Origin: Actinomycetaceae bacterium
Lineage (GTDB): Bacteria; Actinomycetota; Actinomycetes; Actinomycetales; Actinomycetaceae
Direction: 5' to 3'
Assembly: GCA_030540715.1 (NCBI GenBank)
Contig: JAUNVQ010000002.1
Location: forward strand, 3,074 to 67,073
Length of the DNA: 64,000 nucleotides
Below are positions 16,363 through 25,775 of this stretch, piece by piece (the first letter of the stretch is position 1; every line of letters starts with the position of its first letter). The position numbers and the translations under genes are program-made. The notes under the pieces are model-generated. The model was not told the DNA's origin. It ran no database searches and worked only from the letters and a program-made list of their open reading frames with translations.

Positions 16363-17934
16363 ATGACTTCACCACCGATAGATACACACCACCATAAGCA
16401 AACAAATGCGTTGTCACTTCGCCAAGACGAATACATACGCCGCTTCGATCGATCAACGCCCACAGCAAATCGAATAAACAGCTCTACTTTTTCTATATCC
16501 CACGCTCAATATGCTTCGAACAGTCTTGCTACAAGAGATCACTTTCGTGCGGGAAAATATATCCCCATAAAAAGACGACTTATTTTCCCTTCCAACCCTA
16601 CAGGCTATGCACAGCCTACACAGAATTTTTGGCGGCCTCCCGAATGGTTCAATGACGCATGGGAGGACCATAAGGCAACTTCACGAAGGATTTTTTATCA
16701 GGCAAAACAATTTGGTGTGCACTCAAAGTCAGCATTGCCAACACTCAATATTTTACGCTACGCTCATCGCAATATACATGTAACCTCGGATAAAGAAGCG
16801 AAACGCATTGACCGAGCAATCGAACGTAACGAGTCTAATCTTCATAAGGTTGCTTATCTACACTATATCTACGTAGATCCGCATTTAACTGCTTTCGAGA
16901 CCGATAGACTTATCAGCATCGCACGAAACGTACATGCGGTTAACAAACAGAAATCTGGTGTCGTATTATGCTTCGCTTCAGCGTGTATCATGCATGATGT
17001 ACCTCTGTTTGCGCCCTCTGAAACTGTCCATTTGTGGACTGGTGACAATCGCCGTGTACGTTCGTCCACGATTTCTGCGGCATGTAAGTCACCATGTAGC
17101 GGTTACAAAATTGAGCGTTATTCCTATAATATGCCGCTCACTGACATTGTGCGCTTAGGAAAGGTGGCTGTTACATCAGTTGAACGAACACTGCTAGATT
17201 GCCTACTTCGCTTTAGAGACCCCGAGTGGATTATCACTGGCGATGCATTGTTAACGAAGCTATGCCAGGAACGGCACCCTCATTTTCTTTGTTATAGAAG
17301 CAACAATGGTTTAACAAACCGCGACAAACGATGTATCGAAAAGGTATGCGCACACTTAAAAAAGCGTTTACAGGCCTTGAAGTCTGTGCCTGGTAAACGG
17401 AGGGCTCTGAAACGACTGAAGCTACTCACCCCAATGTCAGGTTCGGCAGGTGAATCGCTAACACGGCTGATGCTCTATGAAATGGGTTTTCGTGACATAC
17501 ACTGCCAAGTTCCTGTTTACTGGAATCGCAGCAAGCCGGCAAGCAGGTCTCGTGTACAAATAGATCGGTTATTTGCGCCGTTTCCTGACGCTAAGGCCAA
17601 CAGTGCATTTCAGGGAACATTGGGTTGCACCAACAATGGCAATACATTTCACGAGGGCGAAGGCAAGGGTGATAATTCTTTCTGTCAGGTACCTACTTTT
17701 TATATTGATTTGTTTTGTGGCGAACTCAATTTAGCCATCGAGTTTGACGGACGAATTAAGTATGATTGCACTGATGCGACTGTTATTTTGGAAGAGAAGA
17801 ACCGAGAACTAATTGTTGCGCAACACTTCACCTCTTTTCATCGATTAATGTGGAATACCTGCAAGAACTGGGATGATTTTATTGCAATATTTTCTTCCAG
17901 AATAAGGTTAAGGACGATGAATCATGCAGCGTAG
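16363..17934 (+). CDS. nuclease-fold protein related to AbiEi/DUF559-type actinobacterial proteins
   Basis: This 523-residue protein's middle and C-terminus resemble the widespread actinobacterial family annotated as AbiEi-like antitoxin or DUF559-like endonuclease. Evidence is the VTSVERTLLDCLLRF segment at about residue 270, typical of these proteins. A C-terminal restriction-endonuclease-like core follows, with SAGESLTRLMLYEMGF, then FYIDLFCGELNLAIEFDG, then an EEKNREL helix. The D...E-x-D spacing fits a very-short-patch-repair or PD-(D/E)xK nuclease. The first 130 residues are polar and unassigned, making the protein longer than most relatives (about 300). It has no partner toxin gene nearby. 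Function is unknown; phage defence or DNA repair are possibilities only. Confidence 0.55.
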   Translation: MTSPPIDTHHHKQTNALSLRQDEYIRRFDRSTPTANRINSSTFSISHAQYASNSLATRDHFRAGKYIPIKRRLIFPSNPTGYAQPTQNFWRPPEWFNDAWEDHKATSRRIFYQAKQFGVHSKSALPTLNILRYAHRNIHVTSDKEAKRIDRAIERNESNLHKVAYLHYIYVDPHLTAFETDRLISIARNVHAVNKQKSGVVLCFASACIMHDVPLFAPSETVHLWTGDNRRVRSSTISAACKSPCSGYKIERYSYNMPLTDIVRLGKVAVTSVERTLLDCLLRFRDPEWIITGDALLTKLCQERHPHFLCYRSNNGLTNRDKRCIEKVCAHLKKRLQALKSVPGKRRALKRLKLLTPMSGSAGESLTRLMLYEMGFRDIHCQVPVYWNRSKPASRSRVQIDRLFAPFPDAKANSAFQGTLGCTNNGNTFHEGEGKGDNSFCQVPTFYIDLFCGELNLAIEFDGRIKYDCTDATVILEEKNRELIVAQHFTSFHRLMWNTCKNWDDFIAIFSSRIRLRTMNHAA

Positions 17935-18154
17935 CAAAAGTAGATCACATATGATTGTATCAATGAAAGCTGGGGTGCCAACTGCTATGACATGCAGTAA
18001 GAGCTGGTGTTTTAGGGATGCTAGTGTACCTTCTGTCCTGTGCGCGCATTCATGTGAGTATGGTAATGGATATCACCTAAAGCGTGTTTGGTATGACAAA
18101 AAGTGGCACTGTTCACTATATGGTAACTCGAGTTTAAAGGGCTCTTACCTCTTA

Positions 18155-18564
18155 GATGAAAGTCTACTTTGAAGCTTATTCATGACTGTTCGGGCTATAA
18201 CTGCATCCTTTTGATACGTGAGCACTTTGACACGTTCCACAGTTTTTGACAAGAGGTAATCACTGTTAAACCTAATGCAGACAAACATATCACAAGGAAG
18301 TGACACAATGATATATCACAATAAGAAGGTAATGAATGGTGGGCAGATGCCACATCTTGTATTCGTAACGTTACTTTACACTCGCCCAGACTTACGATGG
18401 TGTACAGCAAGTTTTCTGGTATGTATGAGACTGCAACCATAGGAAAACAAGGCGTTGAGGTATCTTATGCCCTATCGACGTTGAAAGAAGTATCAATAGT
18501 CAGTTGCATGTTCAACTATCAAGATAGCCCTGATATCGTTCTTCTTAGCGTTCGATACAAGTAA
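18155..18564 (+). pseudogene. remnant of an unidentified gene
   Basis: One plus-strand frame reads as plausible protein but is broken by TGA at 18247, TGA at 18301 and TAA at 18322. The final uninterrupted part, 18325-18564, encodes 79 residues beginning EGNEWWADATSCIRNV and ending DSPDIVLLSVRYK. An ATG at 18397 could give a 55-residue product but has no clear ribosome site. The family is not recognised. The stretch 17935-18154 has only a short Cys-rich open frame overlapping the preceding stop and is not supported. Nothing was seen in 18565-18796. Confidence 0.35.
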
Positions 18565-18796
18565 ATTGCTCTCAATTGAGACTTCAAAACTATCCTATTT
18601 CTCCAGCCCCGATAGATGAATCTAAGCAAACAATCCTTTTCGCGTTTTATTTAAGCTTCAGCTATCGCGTCTCAGTTGATGTTAGCACGCCTAAAAGCTT
18701 ATAACTATTACATTCCACCAGTTGCCGTGCTCACATTTAGTAAGGTGTTTATTGCATCATCCAGATTGTAACGGAAGAACGTGTTGTGCACTAACC

Positions 18797-18823
18797 AAAA
18801 AACAGCCGCTTATCACGGCTGTT
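18797..18823 (-). terminator. rho-independent terminator of rpmG
   Basis: AACAGCCG (18801-18808) pairs with CGGCTGTT (18816-18823) around a 7-nt loop. Reading the minus strand, six T residues follow. It lies about 85 bp past the rpmG stop and probably ends the tRNA-rpmG transcript. Confidence 0.85.
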
Positions 18824-18909
18824 GATTGTGCATCACTCGCTGCAATAACACCAAATGTTACACTAATGGACACGATATCGTAGCTGCTATCAACAGCTAA
18901 TTGCAGTAA

Positions 18910-19080
18910 TTAGCGTGTCTCTTTATGCTCGGTGTGCTTGCGGCAACGTGAACAATACTTTTTCATCGCCAATCGGTCAGGATTATTGCGACGATTTTTC
19001 TTCGTGATGTAATTGCGCTCTTTGCATTCTGAGCACGCCAAAGTGATCTTTGGTCGAACATCTGAACCTTTGCTAGCCAC
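18910..19080 (-). CDS. rpmG: 50S ribosomal protein L33
   Basis: L33 is a small protein of the large ribosomal subunit near the E site. The 56 residues begin [20 protein letters not shown] and include [19 protein letters not shown]. Cys16/Cys19 and Cys43/Cys46 form two CxxC pairs, so this is the zinc-binding (C+) form. Actinobacteria often carry a second, zinc-free copy, which is not in this window. The start is GTG with GAGG upstream. It is transcribed last in a cluster with tRNA-Tyr, tRNA-Thr and tRNA-Met, a gene order common in actinobacteria. Confidence 0.97.
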   Translation of the reverse strand: MASKGSDVRPKITLACSECKERNYITKKNRRNNPDRLAMKKYCSRCRKHTEHKETR

Positions 19081-19143
19081 GATAAATACCTCACGTTTCC
19101 TTGACGTCTATTCTGGCGGGAAGAATGCCTTTGGGCGAACCAG

Positions 19144-19217
19144 TAGCGGGGGCGGGACTCGAACCCGCGACCTCACGATTATGAGTCGTGCGCTCTCACC
19201 AACTGAGCTACCCCGCC
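19144..19217 (-). tRNA. tRNA-Met (CAU), elongator type
   Basis: The 74-nt cloverleaf folds fully. It has acceptor GGCGGGG with CCCCGCU, a D-arm GCUC/GAGC, an anticodon loop CUCAUAA between CACGA and UCGUG, and a T-arm GCGGGUUCGAGUCCCGC. The first acceptor pair is G-U. The absence of an initiator-type unpaired first base argues for elongator Met or a tilS-modified Ile reader. CCA is not encoded. Confidence 0.95.
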
Positions 19218-19243
19218 GCAAAGGCTGGAATCTTCTCAACCAG

Positions 19244-19316
19244 AGCCCCGAAAGGGAATCGAACCCTTGACCTTCTCCTTACCATGGAGATGCTCTACCG
19301 ACTGAGCTATCGGGGC
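19244..19316 (-). tRNA. tRNA-Thr (GGU)
   Basis: The 73-nt cloverleaf has acceptor GCCCCGA with UCGGGGC. The anticodon loop AUGGUAA lies between UCUCC and GGAGA, giving anticodon GGU. The T-arm contains GGGUUCGAUUCCC. The discriminator is U, and CCA is not encoded. Confidence 0.96.
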
Positions 19317-19426
19317 GTGCCTGTTAACGAGTAATAACACGTTAACATGCACGGGCACGTGCGGGGCGAACCGCGAACCATAGCGTCATAGTGTGGTGGC
19401 ACCGTGACGCCGGCATGTGTGCCCAG

Positions 19427-19508
19427 TGGCGGGTGAGGGATTTGAACCCCCGAAGCATTCCGCAGCTGATTTACAGTCAGCCCCCTTTGGCCACTCGGGT
19501 AACCCGCC
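19427..19508 (-). tRNA. tRNA-Tyr (GUA)
   Basis: The 82-nt class II tRNA has acceptor GGCGGGU with ACCCGCC. The anticodon loop CUGUAAA is closed by GACUGA-type stem pairs, giving anticodon GUA. A long variable arm follows, and the T-arm contains GGGGGUUCAAAUCCC. The discriminator is A. CCA is not encoded. Confidence 0.96.
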
Positions 19509-20026
19509 TTCTATTCTATTTTTACCTGTTAAAATAGTGCGTCTTGCGTATCGACATTTACGCGCACCAGTTCACGGCACTAGAAAATCTTAACAACATT
19601 GCGCACTGATAAACAAATTATTATGGCGCTAGTTAAGTCACACTTATGAGCCATCTTCATTATCACTCAAAGATACTGCACGGCGCCCCAAACATTCCTA
19701 CACGAATTATCAGCCAAAAAATCACCCACAATCCTTCCCTAGTAGACCCGCACCGTCTCGCGACAATTCGTGCTCAACCCGCATTGGGTAGCACTTGCTC
19801 ACTACACAAAAACGCATACCAATAAAGGTGTAACCGAAGTTGTAGCGTTATCGCACATCACTCAGGTTTCTTACAGGCACCTACTATTGAATACGTAGGT
19901 GGAAGCCAAACAAAGGCGGGCATCGAAAAGACCTACATTAGCCTCTCCAACACAACTGCCCGCGTACCTTGACGATATCTCCAAGTAGGTTAACAACTCC
20001 AGGATGTTTTACTTCGCACCGAAGTG
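19509..20026. other. intergenic, no gene seen
   Basis: This gap lies between the tRNA cluster and htpX. It contains a 7-bp inverted repeat CACCTAC/GTAGGTG (19878-19901) and the hairpin ACTTCG-CAC-CGAAGT (20011-20025) right after the htpX stop. Neither has a T-tract, so no terminator is called. Confidence 0.4.
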
Positions 20027-20908
20027 TCAGTAACCAGCCATTTGTTCGAGGCGTCGAATCCTCTCCTCCATGGGGGGATGTGTCGAAAATAGTTGTGCAA
20101 AGCCACCGCTCTTGAAGGGGTTAGCAATCATCAAATGTGATACCGCATCAGCATTGGGTGTTTGAGCCATCGGTTGAGCAGCTGTACCGCTGTCCAGCTT
20201 CTTTAAAGCCGAAGCCAGAGCTAATGGGTCTTCTGTCAGTCGCGCCCCGTCTTCATCAGCATCGAATTCGCGAGTTCTTGATATTGCTAGCTGAATCAGT
20301 GATGCCGCGATGGGTGCTAAAACCATCATTGCCAATCCGCCTAGCAGCCCTGGCCCTCCACCTTCACGGTCACGATCTCCTCCGAACATGAAGCCAACGT
20401 AGTACAGCATATGAGCTAACGAGGTTATCAACCCGCCAATTGCAGCGGCTACTGATGATGTCAGTATGTCTCGGTTGTAGACGTGCATGAGTTCGTGCCC
20501 CAATACGCCTCGCAGTTCACGCTCGTTGAGGATCGCTAGAATCCCCTGCGTGCAGCACACTGCCGCATTTTCTGGGTTACGCCCTGTTGCAAATGCGTTG
20601 GGACTTGATGTTGGGGCGATATAAATCCGCGGCATGGGCTGTTGCGCTTTTTCTGATAGCTCGCGGACTATCGCATACAGTTGTGGCGCCTGTGTTTGGC
20701 TAACTTCACGAGCCTGCATTGAGCGAATCGCAATTTTGTCAGAGTTCCAGTATGTATAAGCTGTCATCCCCAACCCTACCAGCGAGAATACACCTATCCA
20801 CATTACGTTGCTAGCGGCGCGCGCCACAATCCATCCAATACCCAGTAAAATCATCCATAAAATGATGAAAAGTCCTAAGGTTTTTACGCCATTTTTGTAT
20901 GTTTTCAT
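20027..20908 (-). CDS. htpX: HtpX-family membrane zinc metalloprotease
   Basis: HtpX is an M48 protease of the cytoplasmic membrane that degrades misfolded membrane proteins. In 293 residues it shows two N-terminal membrane segments (about 8-60), the zinc motif HELMH in GVLGHELMHVYNRD, and two further hydrophobic segments (about 150-205). The downstream Glu ligand is in SRTREFDADEDGA, and FSTHPPMEERI lies at the C-terminus. The ATG at 20908 is used because AGGTGA sits six bases ahead; an in-frame GTG three codons earlier has no such site. htpX close to the menaquinone/polyprenyl genes is a recurrent actinobacterial arrangement. Confidence 0.95.
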   Translation of the reverse strand: MKTYKNGVKTLGLFIILWMILLGIGWIVARAASNVMWIGVFSLVGLGMTAYTYWNSDKIAIRSMQAREVSQTQAPQLYAIVRELSEKAQQPMPRIYIAPTSSPNAFATGRNPENAAVCCTQGILAILNERELRGVLGHELMHVYNRDILTSSVAAAIGGLITSLAHMLYYVGFMFGGDRDREGGGPGLLGGLAMMVLAPIAASLIQLAISRTREFDADEDGARLTEDPLALASALKKLDSGTAAQPMAQTPNADAVSHLMIANPFKSGGFAQLFSTHPPMEERIRRLEQMAGY

Positions 20909-21039
20909 AAAAATCACCTACTACAATGTGCACTTTTGTCACCGCGTATATTTCTGTTGACTTTCATAGTTTGCGTCAATCCTTTTGCACGGATTCTTTT
21001 CTATTGAGGAGGGCGTGGCCTCTGTTTTTATGTCACACT

Positions 21040-21990
21040 TTAGTTCGCTGGAGAAGCTGGAGTATTTTCAGGGTTGTTGTCAGATTCTGATGGTGCATCA
21101 GTTATGCTCGGACTGGGTTGTGCTGGTGTTGTTTCACCTGGGGTTGGCTGAGCAGGAACTGTTTGTGTAACTGTTTTTGTTGGTGCAGGTTCTGGCTTTT
21201 TTGTTTGACTTGGTTGAGTGGTGGGTTCTTGGTTTACCTGACTGGGCTCACTTGAGGTTTCATCCTCAGGTGTTGTTTGGGTTATTTCTGTTGTTTGCTC
21301 GGTTTGCTGTAGATTCTCTTCTTCCCCACCTGTTTGCGCTATTGTTTTCCACACAATAACTCCCACTAAGGTGACAATCATCAGCAGCACGATAATGATG
21401 GAAATAATTAGTTTTGTATTGGATTGAGGCTCTCCGTCCTCGTTGTAATCACTGTGGTGAGTGTTGGGGCCGCTACCTATCGGAGGATATGTTGAGGCGC
21501 CTGCATCAACATGGACTCCTTGTGTTTGCGTTTGCATTGTGTGCCCAGGATAGGTTGGTTGTGCAGCGGTAGGGGGAACCGGAGCCGCCATTACAGGTGC
21601 AGCGAAACCTTGTCCAGGTACACTGATAGGTGGCATTGCTTGTGTCGCCTCAAGGTTATCTTCATTACTCAGTGCAGGGGACTCCTGGAATTGAGCGTCG
21701 CTTCTCATTGCTTGTGTCGCCCCAGGAGTTATCGGTGCTGGTTGTGTTTCGTGCTCTATGCGCTGTAAGTCGTGCTGTTGTCTGCGTTGTGCTCGCGGTG
21801 GTAGCTTCGAGCGGTACAAAGATAGTGCCTCGTCAGAGGTATAGCTACGTTCACTTCCTTGAAAATGCGGGAATGACTGGGTTGCACCGTCATCACCAGG
21901 CCCAAGAAAATCTGGGCTGTTTGGTACGGGATTGTTGTTGTGTCCCGTTGTGCGTGGTTCTGGGGCTCCGCCCTGTGCACATTTGCTCAT
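21040..21990 (-). CDS. single-pass membrane protein with Thr/Pro-rich tail and TQ motifs
   Basis: No family is recognised for this protein of about 316 residues. A polar, presumably cytoplasmic N-terminal part of about 200 residues precedes one membrane segment (LIISIIIVLLMIVTLVGVIV). An extracytoplasmic tail of about 95 residues, almost entirely Thr, Pro, Gln, Ser and Glu, follows. The N-terminal part repeats a short motif three times: GATQSFPH, GATQAMRS and EATQAMPP. Such TQ sites resemble phosphothreonine sites bound by FHA domains in actinobacterial Ser/Thr-kinase pathways, but this is inference. The ATG at 21990 is preferred over one three codons earlier because AAAAGGA is then well spaced. 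Confidence 0.6.
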   Translation of the reverse strand: MSKCAQGGAPEPRTTGHNNNPVPNSPDFLGPGDDGATQSFPHFQGSERSYTSDEALSLYRSKLPPRAQRRQQHDLQRIEHETQPAPITPGATQAMRSDAQFQESPALSNEDNLEATQAMPPISVPGQGFAAPVMAAPVPPTAAQPTYPGHTMQTQTQGVHVDAGASTYPPIGSGPNTHHSDYNEDGEPQSNTKLIISIIIVLLMIVTLVGVIVWKTIAQTGGEEENLQQTEQTTEITQTTPEDETSSEPSQVNQEPTTQPSQTKKPEPAPTKTVTQTVPAQPTPGETTPAQPSPSITDAPSESDNNPENTPASPAN

Positions 21991-22134
21991 ACCATCCATT
22001 CCTTTTCATTCCGTGTTTACCGAGCAACCAGCTGGTTGTGACTGTTCTATCATGACACGCTCACGTGGTGTTAGCACAATAGAGACTGAATAAAGCCTGA
22101 ATTAATGTGAGTAGGAAGAGGGCGGTGATGCTGT

Positions 22135-23574
22135 TTAATCGCCTGGATGGGCACCAATCAAGTCGTCAGGAACATCTTCATTACGAGAGATAGCCGCCAT
22201 TGCCGCACGTGAAACAACTTTTATACGCTGGCGTGGGCCTCTATCACCTTTCACTTCACCAAAGTCTTGTCCCATCTGTTGTTCGAATTCATCCAGCAGC
22301 TCCCAGCCGTGCCACGTGGTGAACTTGACACCACGTTCTTCTAAAAGCGCAATCATCGCATCATGGCCTACTTGTTCAGTTGTGGCGTGAAGTTTACCTG
22401 CCTTGGCATCTTCTAAAATGTGGCCGATTGTTTCCAATGCATCAGACTTTGTAGAACCAATGAGTCCAACTGGACCTCGTTTAACCCATCCCGTAGCATA
22501 CATGCCTGGCACAGGGTTACCGTCAGTATCGACAACGCGACCTTCTACGTTGGGGATGACTCCATTTGTCTTGTCAAAGGGGACACCTGGAATCTCTGAC
22601 GAGAAGTAACCAATTGCTCGATAGACCGCCTGAACAGGCCATTCAACATATTCGCCTGTGCCTTCAACGTTACCGTCGCTGGCTTCAGTGTAGCGTGTAC
22701 GTTCAGTAACAAAAGCACGCACGTTACCTTGTTCGTCTGCAAGAATCTCGTGTGGTGTGTGGAACATGTGAATGTAAATGCGACGTGAAGCTGTTTGTTC
22801 TTCTGGTTCAGTCATTGCGTAGTTCATCAGTGTTTTCACTACCATTTTAGTTTGCTTGACTTTGGCGATTGCTGCTTCGGAGCCTTCATCAAACTCTATA
22901 TCTTCACCATCAACAATGACATCAACGTCATTTTGCTGGCCCAATTCACGCAGCTCAAGTGGCGTAAATTTTACCTGCGCAGGTCCGCGGCGTGCGAAAA
23001 TATGCACATTTTCAACTGGGTTCTTTTTCAGTCCTTCCACTACATTATCTGGAATTTCGGTAACCAGCATGTCTTCCCAATGTTTTGCGAGGACACGTCC
23101 GATGTCTAAGGCAACGTTACCTGCACCTATGATAGCGATATCTTTTGCCTCTAGGTTCCATTCGCGTGGCCACAGCGGATTACCGTCATACCAGGACACA
23201 AAATCGGCTGCACCATAGCATTGTGGCAGGTCTACTCCAGGAATATTTAGTGCTCGATCTTTGTCTGAGCCAGTTGCCATTATCACTGCATCGTAATGAG
23301 CATGCAGGTCGTCAACTGTAATATCTTTACCAACCTCAACATTTCCTAGTAGTCGAATGTCGCCACGCTGCAAGATTTTGTACAGTGCGTCAATGATCGC
23401 TTTGATACGTGGATGATCTGGAGCTACCCCGTATCGAACCAGACCGTAGGGTGCTGGGAGTTTTTCAAAGAGGTCGATTTGTACGTCAACATTTGATTTC
23501 GACAAAATATCAGATGCATATATTCCCGCGGGACCTGCTCCGATAACGGCAACGCTTAGGGGGCGATTTTCCAC
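22135..23574 (-). CDS. fprA: FprA-type NADPH-ferredoxin/adrenodoxin reductase
   Basis: This soluble flavoenzyme moves electrons between NADPH and ferredoxin, for use by P450s, desaturases or iron-sulfur biogenesis. The roughly 479 residues match the adrenodoxin-reductase-like family. The FAD fingerprint VAVIGAGPAGIYAS is at the N-terminus, with PYGLVRYGVAPDHPRIK (family signature) after it. The NADP fingerprint IIGAGNVALDIGRVL is in the middle, and the second nucleotide contact is YATGWVKRGPVGLIG. The GTG at 23574 is chosen since AGAAGG lies nine bases ahead; an ATG at 23583 abuts that site and a GTG at 23592 has none. It stands alone, and its ferredoxin partner is not in the window. Confidence 0.94.
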   Translation of the reverse strand: MENRPLSVAVIGAGPAGIYASDILSKSNVDVQIDLFEKLPAPYGLVRYGVAPDHPRIKAIIDALYKILQRGDIRLLGNVEVGKDITVDDLHAHYDAVIMATGSDKDRALNIPGVDLPQCYGAADFVSWYDGNPLWPREWNLEAKDIAIIGAGNVALDIGRVLAKHWEDMLVTEIPDNVVEGLKKNPVENVHIFARRGPAQVKFTPLELRELGQQNDVDVIVDGEDIEFDEGSEAAIAKVKQTKMVVKTLMNYAMTEPEEQTASRRIYIHMFHTPHEILADEQGNVRAFVTERTRYTEASDGNVEGTGEYVEWPVQAVYRAIGYFSSEIPGVPFDKTNGVIPNVEGRVVDTDGNPVPGMYATGWVKRGPVGLIGSTKSDALETIGHILEDAKAGKLHATTEQVGHDAMIALLEERGVKFTTWHGWELLDEFEQQMGQDFGEVKGDRGPRQRIKVVSRAAMAAISRNEDVPDDLIGAHPGD

Positions 23575-24239
23575 TCGAATCATCCTTCTCACTTAACTTA
23601 AGACGCGTCCAGCAACAGGAATAACAAGACGCTCTCGCTATTATCTTCCTCTTCTTGGCCTCGTATTGCACGATTTGTGCAAGCTCACGGTCGTGTGCCA
23701 AGGATGCTGTCTTCTGTGTACCTCACTTATCTTACCCACAACTGGCTTCAATTGTCAGAATGAATTGCTCACATTTATCCGGACACTCATTCACATACTC
23801 AGCTTATACGACCAGTCTTTGTTGAATCGGCTCTGCAGTGGCACACGAAGTATGCCCACGCAGAAAAACAACCCAACACACACCAAAAAATCCACCCAAG
23901 CACACCTCCACCGCCACCACACCACAACCACCGCCTTACCCAGTAGAACGTCAAGCTCGATCAAACTCGGAAAGAAAACGACTTTCAACACATACGGCAA
24001 CGTCAAAAACGTGGGGTTGCATTTGGCGCGCTCAAGCAGCATTGAACCATCTTAGCTAGTGCAACCTCAGTACCTAAACGGCGGGCCACTCCCCTGCGCG
24101 CCAAATCCGCGCGAACTACACACCCGCAATCCGTTCACCAGTAAATACGTAAACTACACGGAACACACAAGCCAGCCGAACCACGCCCCCTGCAAAGCAC
24201 GCTATTCATCTTGCCTTCACCCACACAACTCATCACCTA
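23575..24239. other. intergenic with C/A-rich repeat member, no gene
   Basis: The stretch 23860-23945 is C/A-rich on the plus strand. A6 at 23885-23890 is followed by a core ending CACCTCCACCGCCA at 23903-23916, a member of the dispersed repeat family. Open frames here are low complexity. No hairpin terminator for the permease gene was found. Confidence 0.55.
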
Positions 24240-25775
24240 TCAAGCCCGGATTGCGTCAATGGGTTTTGCCACAACGGCTTTCACCGCGGGGATAATCCCA
24301 CACAGCGCACCAACAGCAGTTGCCACACCAACACCACGCAATGCCACCGACAGCGGAAATGCGATTTCTTCACTTGAAGCATATAAATCGTAGGGCCCCA
24401 CTGGCATAACGCGCACAAAAAATACAGCCAACATGACACCCACAATTCCTGCAAGGGTGGTTGCAACGACGGATTCCAAAAATACTGCAAAAAAGATTCG
24501 CCGTGATGATGCACCTAGTGCCCTGCGAATACCAATCTCGTGAATACGCTGACGGACCGTTACTATTGCCACGTTGAGAAGTCCTAATGCTCCCAACAAT
24601 ATAACGACGGTCCCAATAACCAGTACCAGCTGGGTAACCAGAGAATCAACATCTTGTGTTGCGGCGGTCAAGAAATCGGAATTATCAACGCTTACATCCC
24701 ATTCCTTACCTAAGTTCGCATACAGGGCCTGGGGAATCGCTTTGCGTGCCTTACTTAGTTGACTGGGACTGATCCATACTTTTAGTACATGGGAAGATGC
24801 TTCGTCCTGTTCGGCACCGGCCACGTATTGCCATGCCCCATAGGGCATATAGATGGGGGGATTGTCGAAGATTGTGTTGATACCTTTTGTGACACCAACC
24901 ACTTGAAAGACCTGTTCAGATAGCCCTCCTAGGTGTAGTAACGGATGCGTGCGCATCGCGGGTTTCCCTATTCGTTTCCACAGATTTTCATCGATCACTA
25001 CTGGTATTGCCCGCAGGTCTTCGTCTTCTTTTTGTAGCCATCGTCCGCGAATAAGTTCTAGTCTTATAATCGTTTTGTAGGCTGGGTCTACTGCTTTGAC
25101 TTTGGGTGTGAGTTCCGATGGGTCTTCTTCAACTGGTTCACCGTCTACGGCTTCGTCGTAGTAGACAACTCCTTCTTCATCTTCGGGGATTTCTTCGCTG
25201 CTTAATTCGGTGTCGTGTCGGCTATATTCCCTAAAGGTAAGCTCGCCCTCTACGTAGCGTGAATAATAGGTCACATCATATCGCTCTACAACGTCGAGCA
25301 TGGCTTTGCCAGCACGGATACCCGTTGCGTCTTGCGTGCCCGCTATGGGGATTCCATTTTCACCACCAGGGTTTGGGTCGTAGTATTCGTCTGTCCTCTG
25401 TTTTTGTACGCTTATGTTAAGGGTAACGGATCGACCATTTTGGCGTTCGTTGAATTGTTTGAATGCTTGGGCGGTCATGTCAACGTAGGCCATAACCACA
25501 GACATGGCGGCTACGGCGGCAACAACGCCGATGAGCGATAATATCACGCGTGCTTTCTGCACTTTTACTTCTTGCCAGGCTTCGATAAGGGCAGCTGCGA
25601 TAGTTGTCACGATAGCGCTATTGCGTTGGTAGAAGCACGACTGTTTTTCTTCGTGATTCTTTGTTTCATTCTTTGTGAAGAGGGCGTTATCAATGGCTGG
25701 CGTGTTATCGGGTTTTCCATTATGTGCTGGTTGCCCTGGTATCTGCTGCATGTTTTTCATTGGTTGCTGCGTCAT
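24240..25775 (-). CDS. MacB/FtsX-type ABC transporter permease
   Basis: This 511-residue permease of a type VII ABC exporter transmits ATPase motion to the outer face. A polar N-terminus of about 65 residues precedes TM1 (VILSLIGVVAAVAAMSVVMA). A periplasmic-core-like extracytoplasmic domain of about 280 residues follows (MacB_PCD type). The C-terminal FtsX domain has three more segments: LVLVIGTVVILLGALGLLNV, the coupling stretch IGIRRALGASSRRIF, and the last two helices. The start overlaps the ATPase stop as ATGA. The whole set adaptor-ATPase-permease reads as one operon. Substrate is unknown; drug, peptide or signal export are typical for the family. Confidence 0.9.
   Translation of the reverse strand: MTQQPMKNMQQIPGQPAHNGKPDNTPAIDNALFTKNETKNHEEKQSCFYQRNSAIVTTIAAALIEAWQEVKVQKARVILSLIGVVAAVAAMSVVMAYVDMTAQAFKQFNERQNGRSVTLNISVQKQRTDEYYDPNPGGENGIPIAGTQDATGIRAGKAMLDVVERYDVTYYSRYVEGELTFREYSRHDTELSSEEIPEDEEGVVYYDEAVDGEPVEEDPSELTPKVKAVDPAYKTIIRLELIRGRWLQKEDEDLRAIPVVIDENLWKRIGKPAMRTHPLLHLGGLSEQVFQVVGVTKGINTIFDNPPIYMPYGAWQYVAGAEQDEASSHVLKVWISPSQLSKARKAIPQALYANLGKEWDVSVDNSDFLTAATQDVDSLVTQLVLVIGTVVILLGALGLLNVAIVTVRQRIHEIGIRRALGASSRRIFFAVFLESVVATTLAGIVGVMLAVFFVRVMPVGPYDLYASSEEIAFPLSVALRGVGVATAVGALCGIIPAVKAVVAKPIDAIRA

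Noticed and set aside
20011..20025. Hairpin just after the htpX stop as terminator
   Set aside because: The stem is only 6 bp with a 3-nt loop, and no T-tract follows on either strand.
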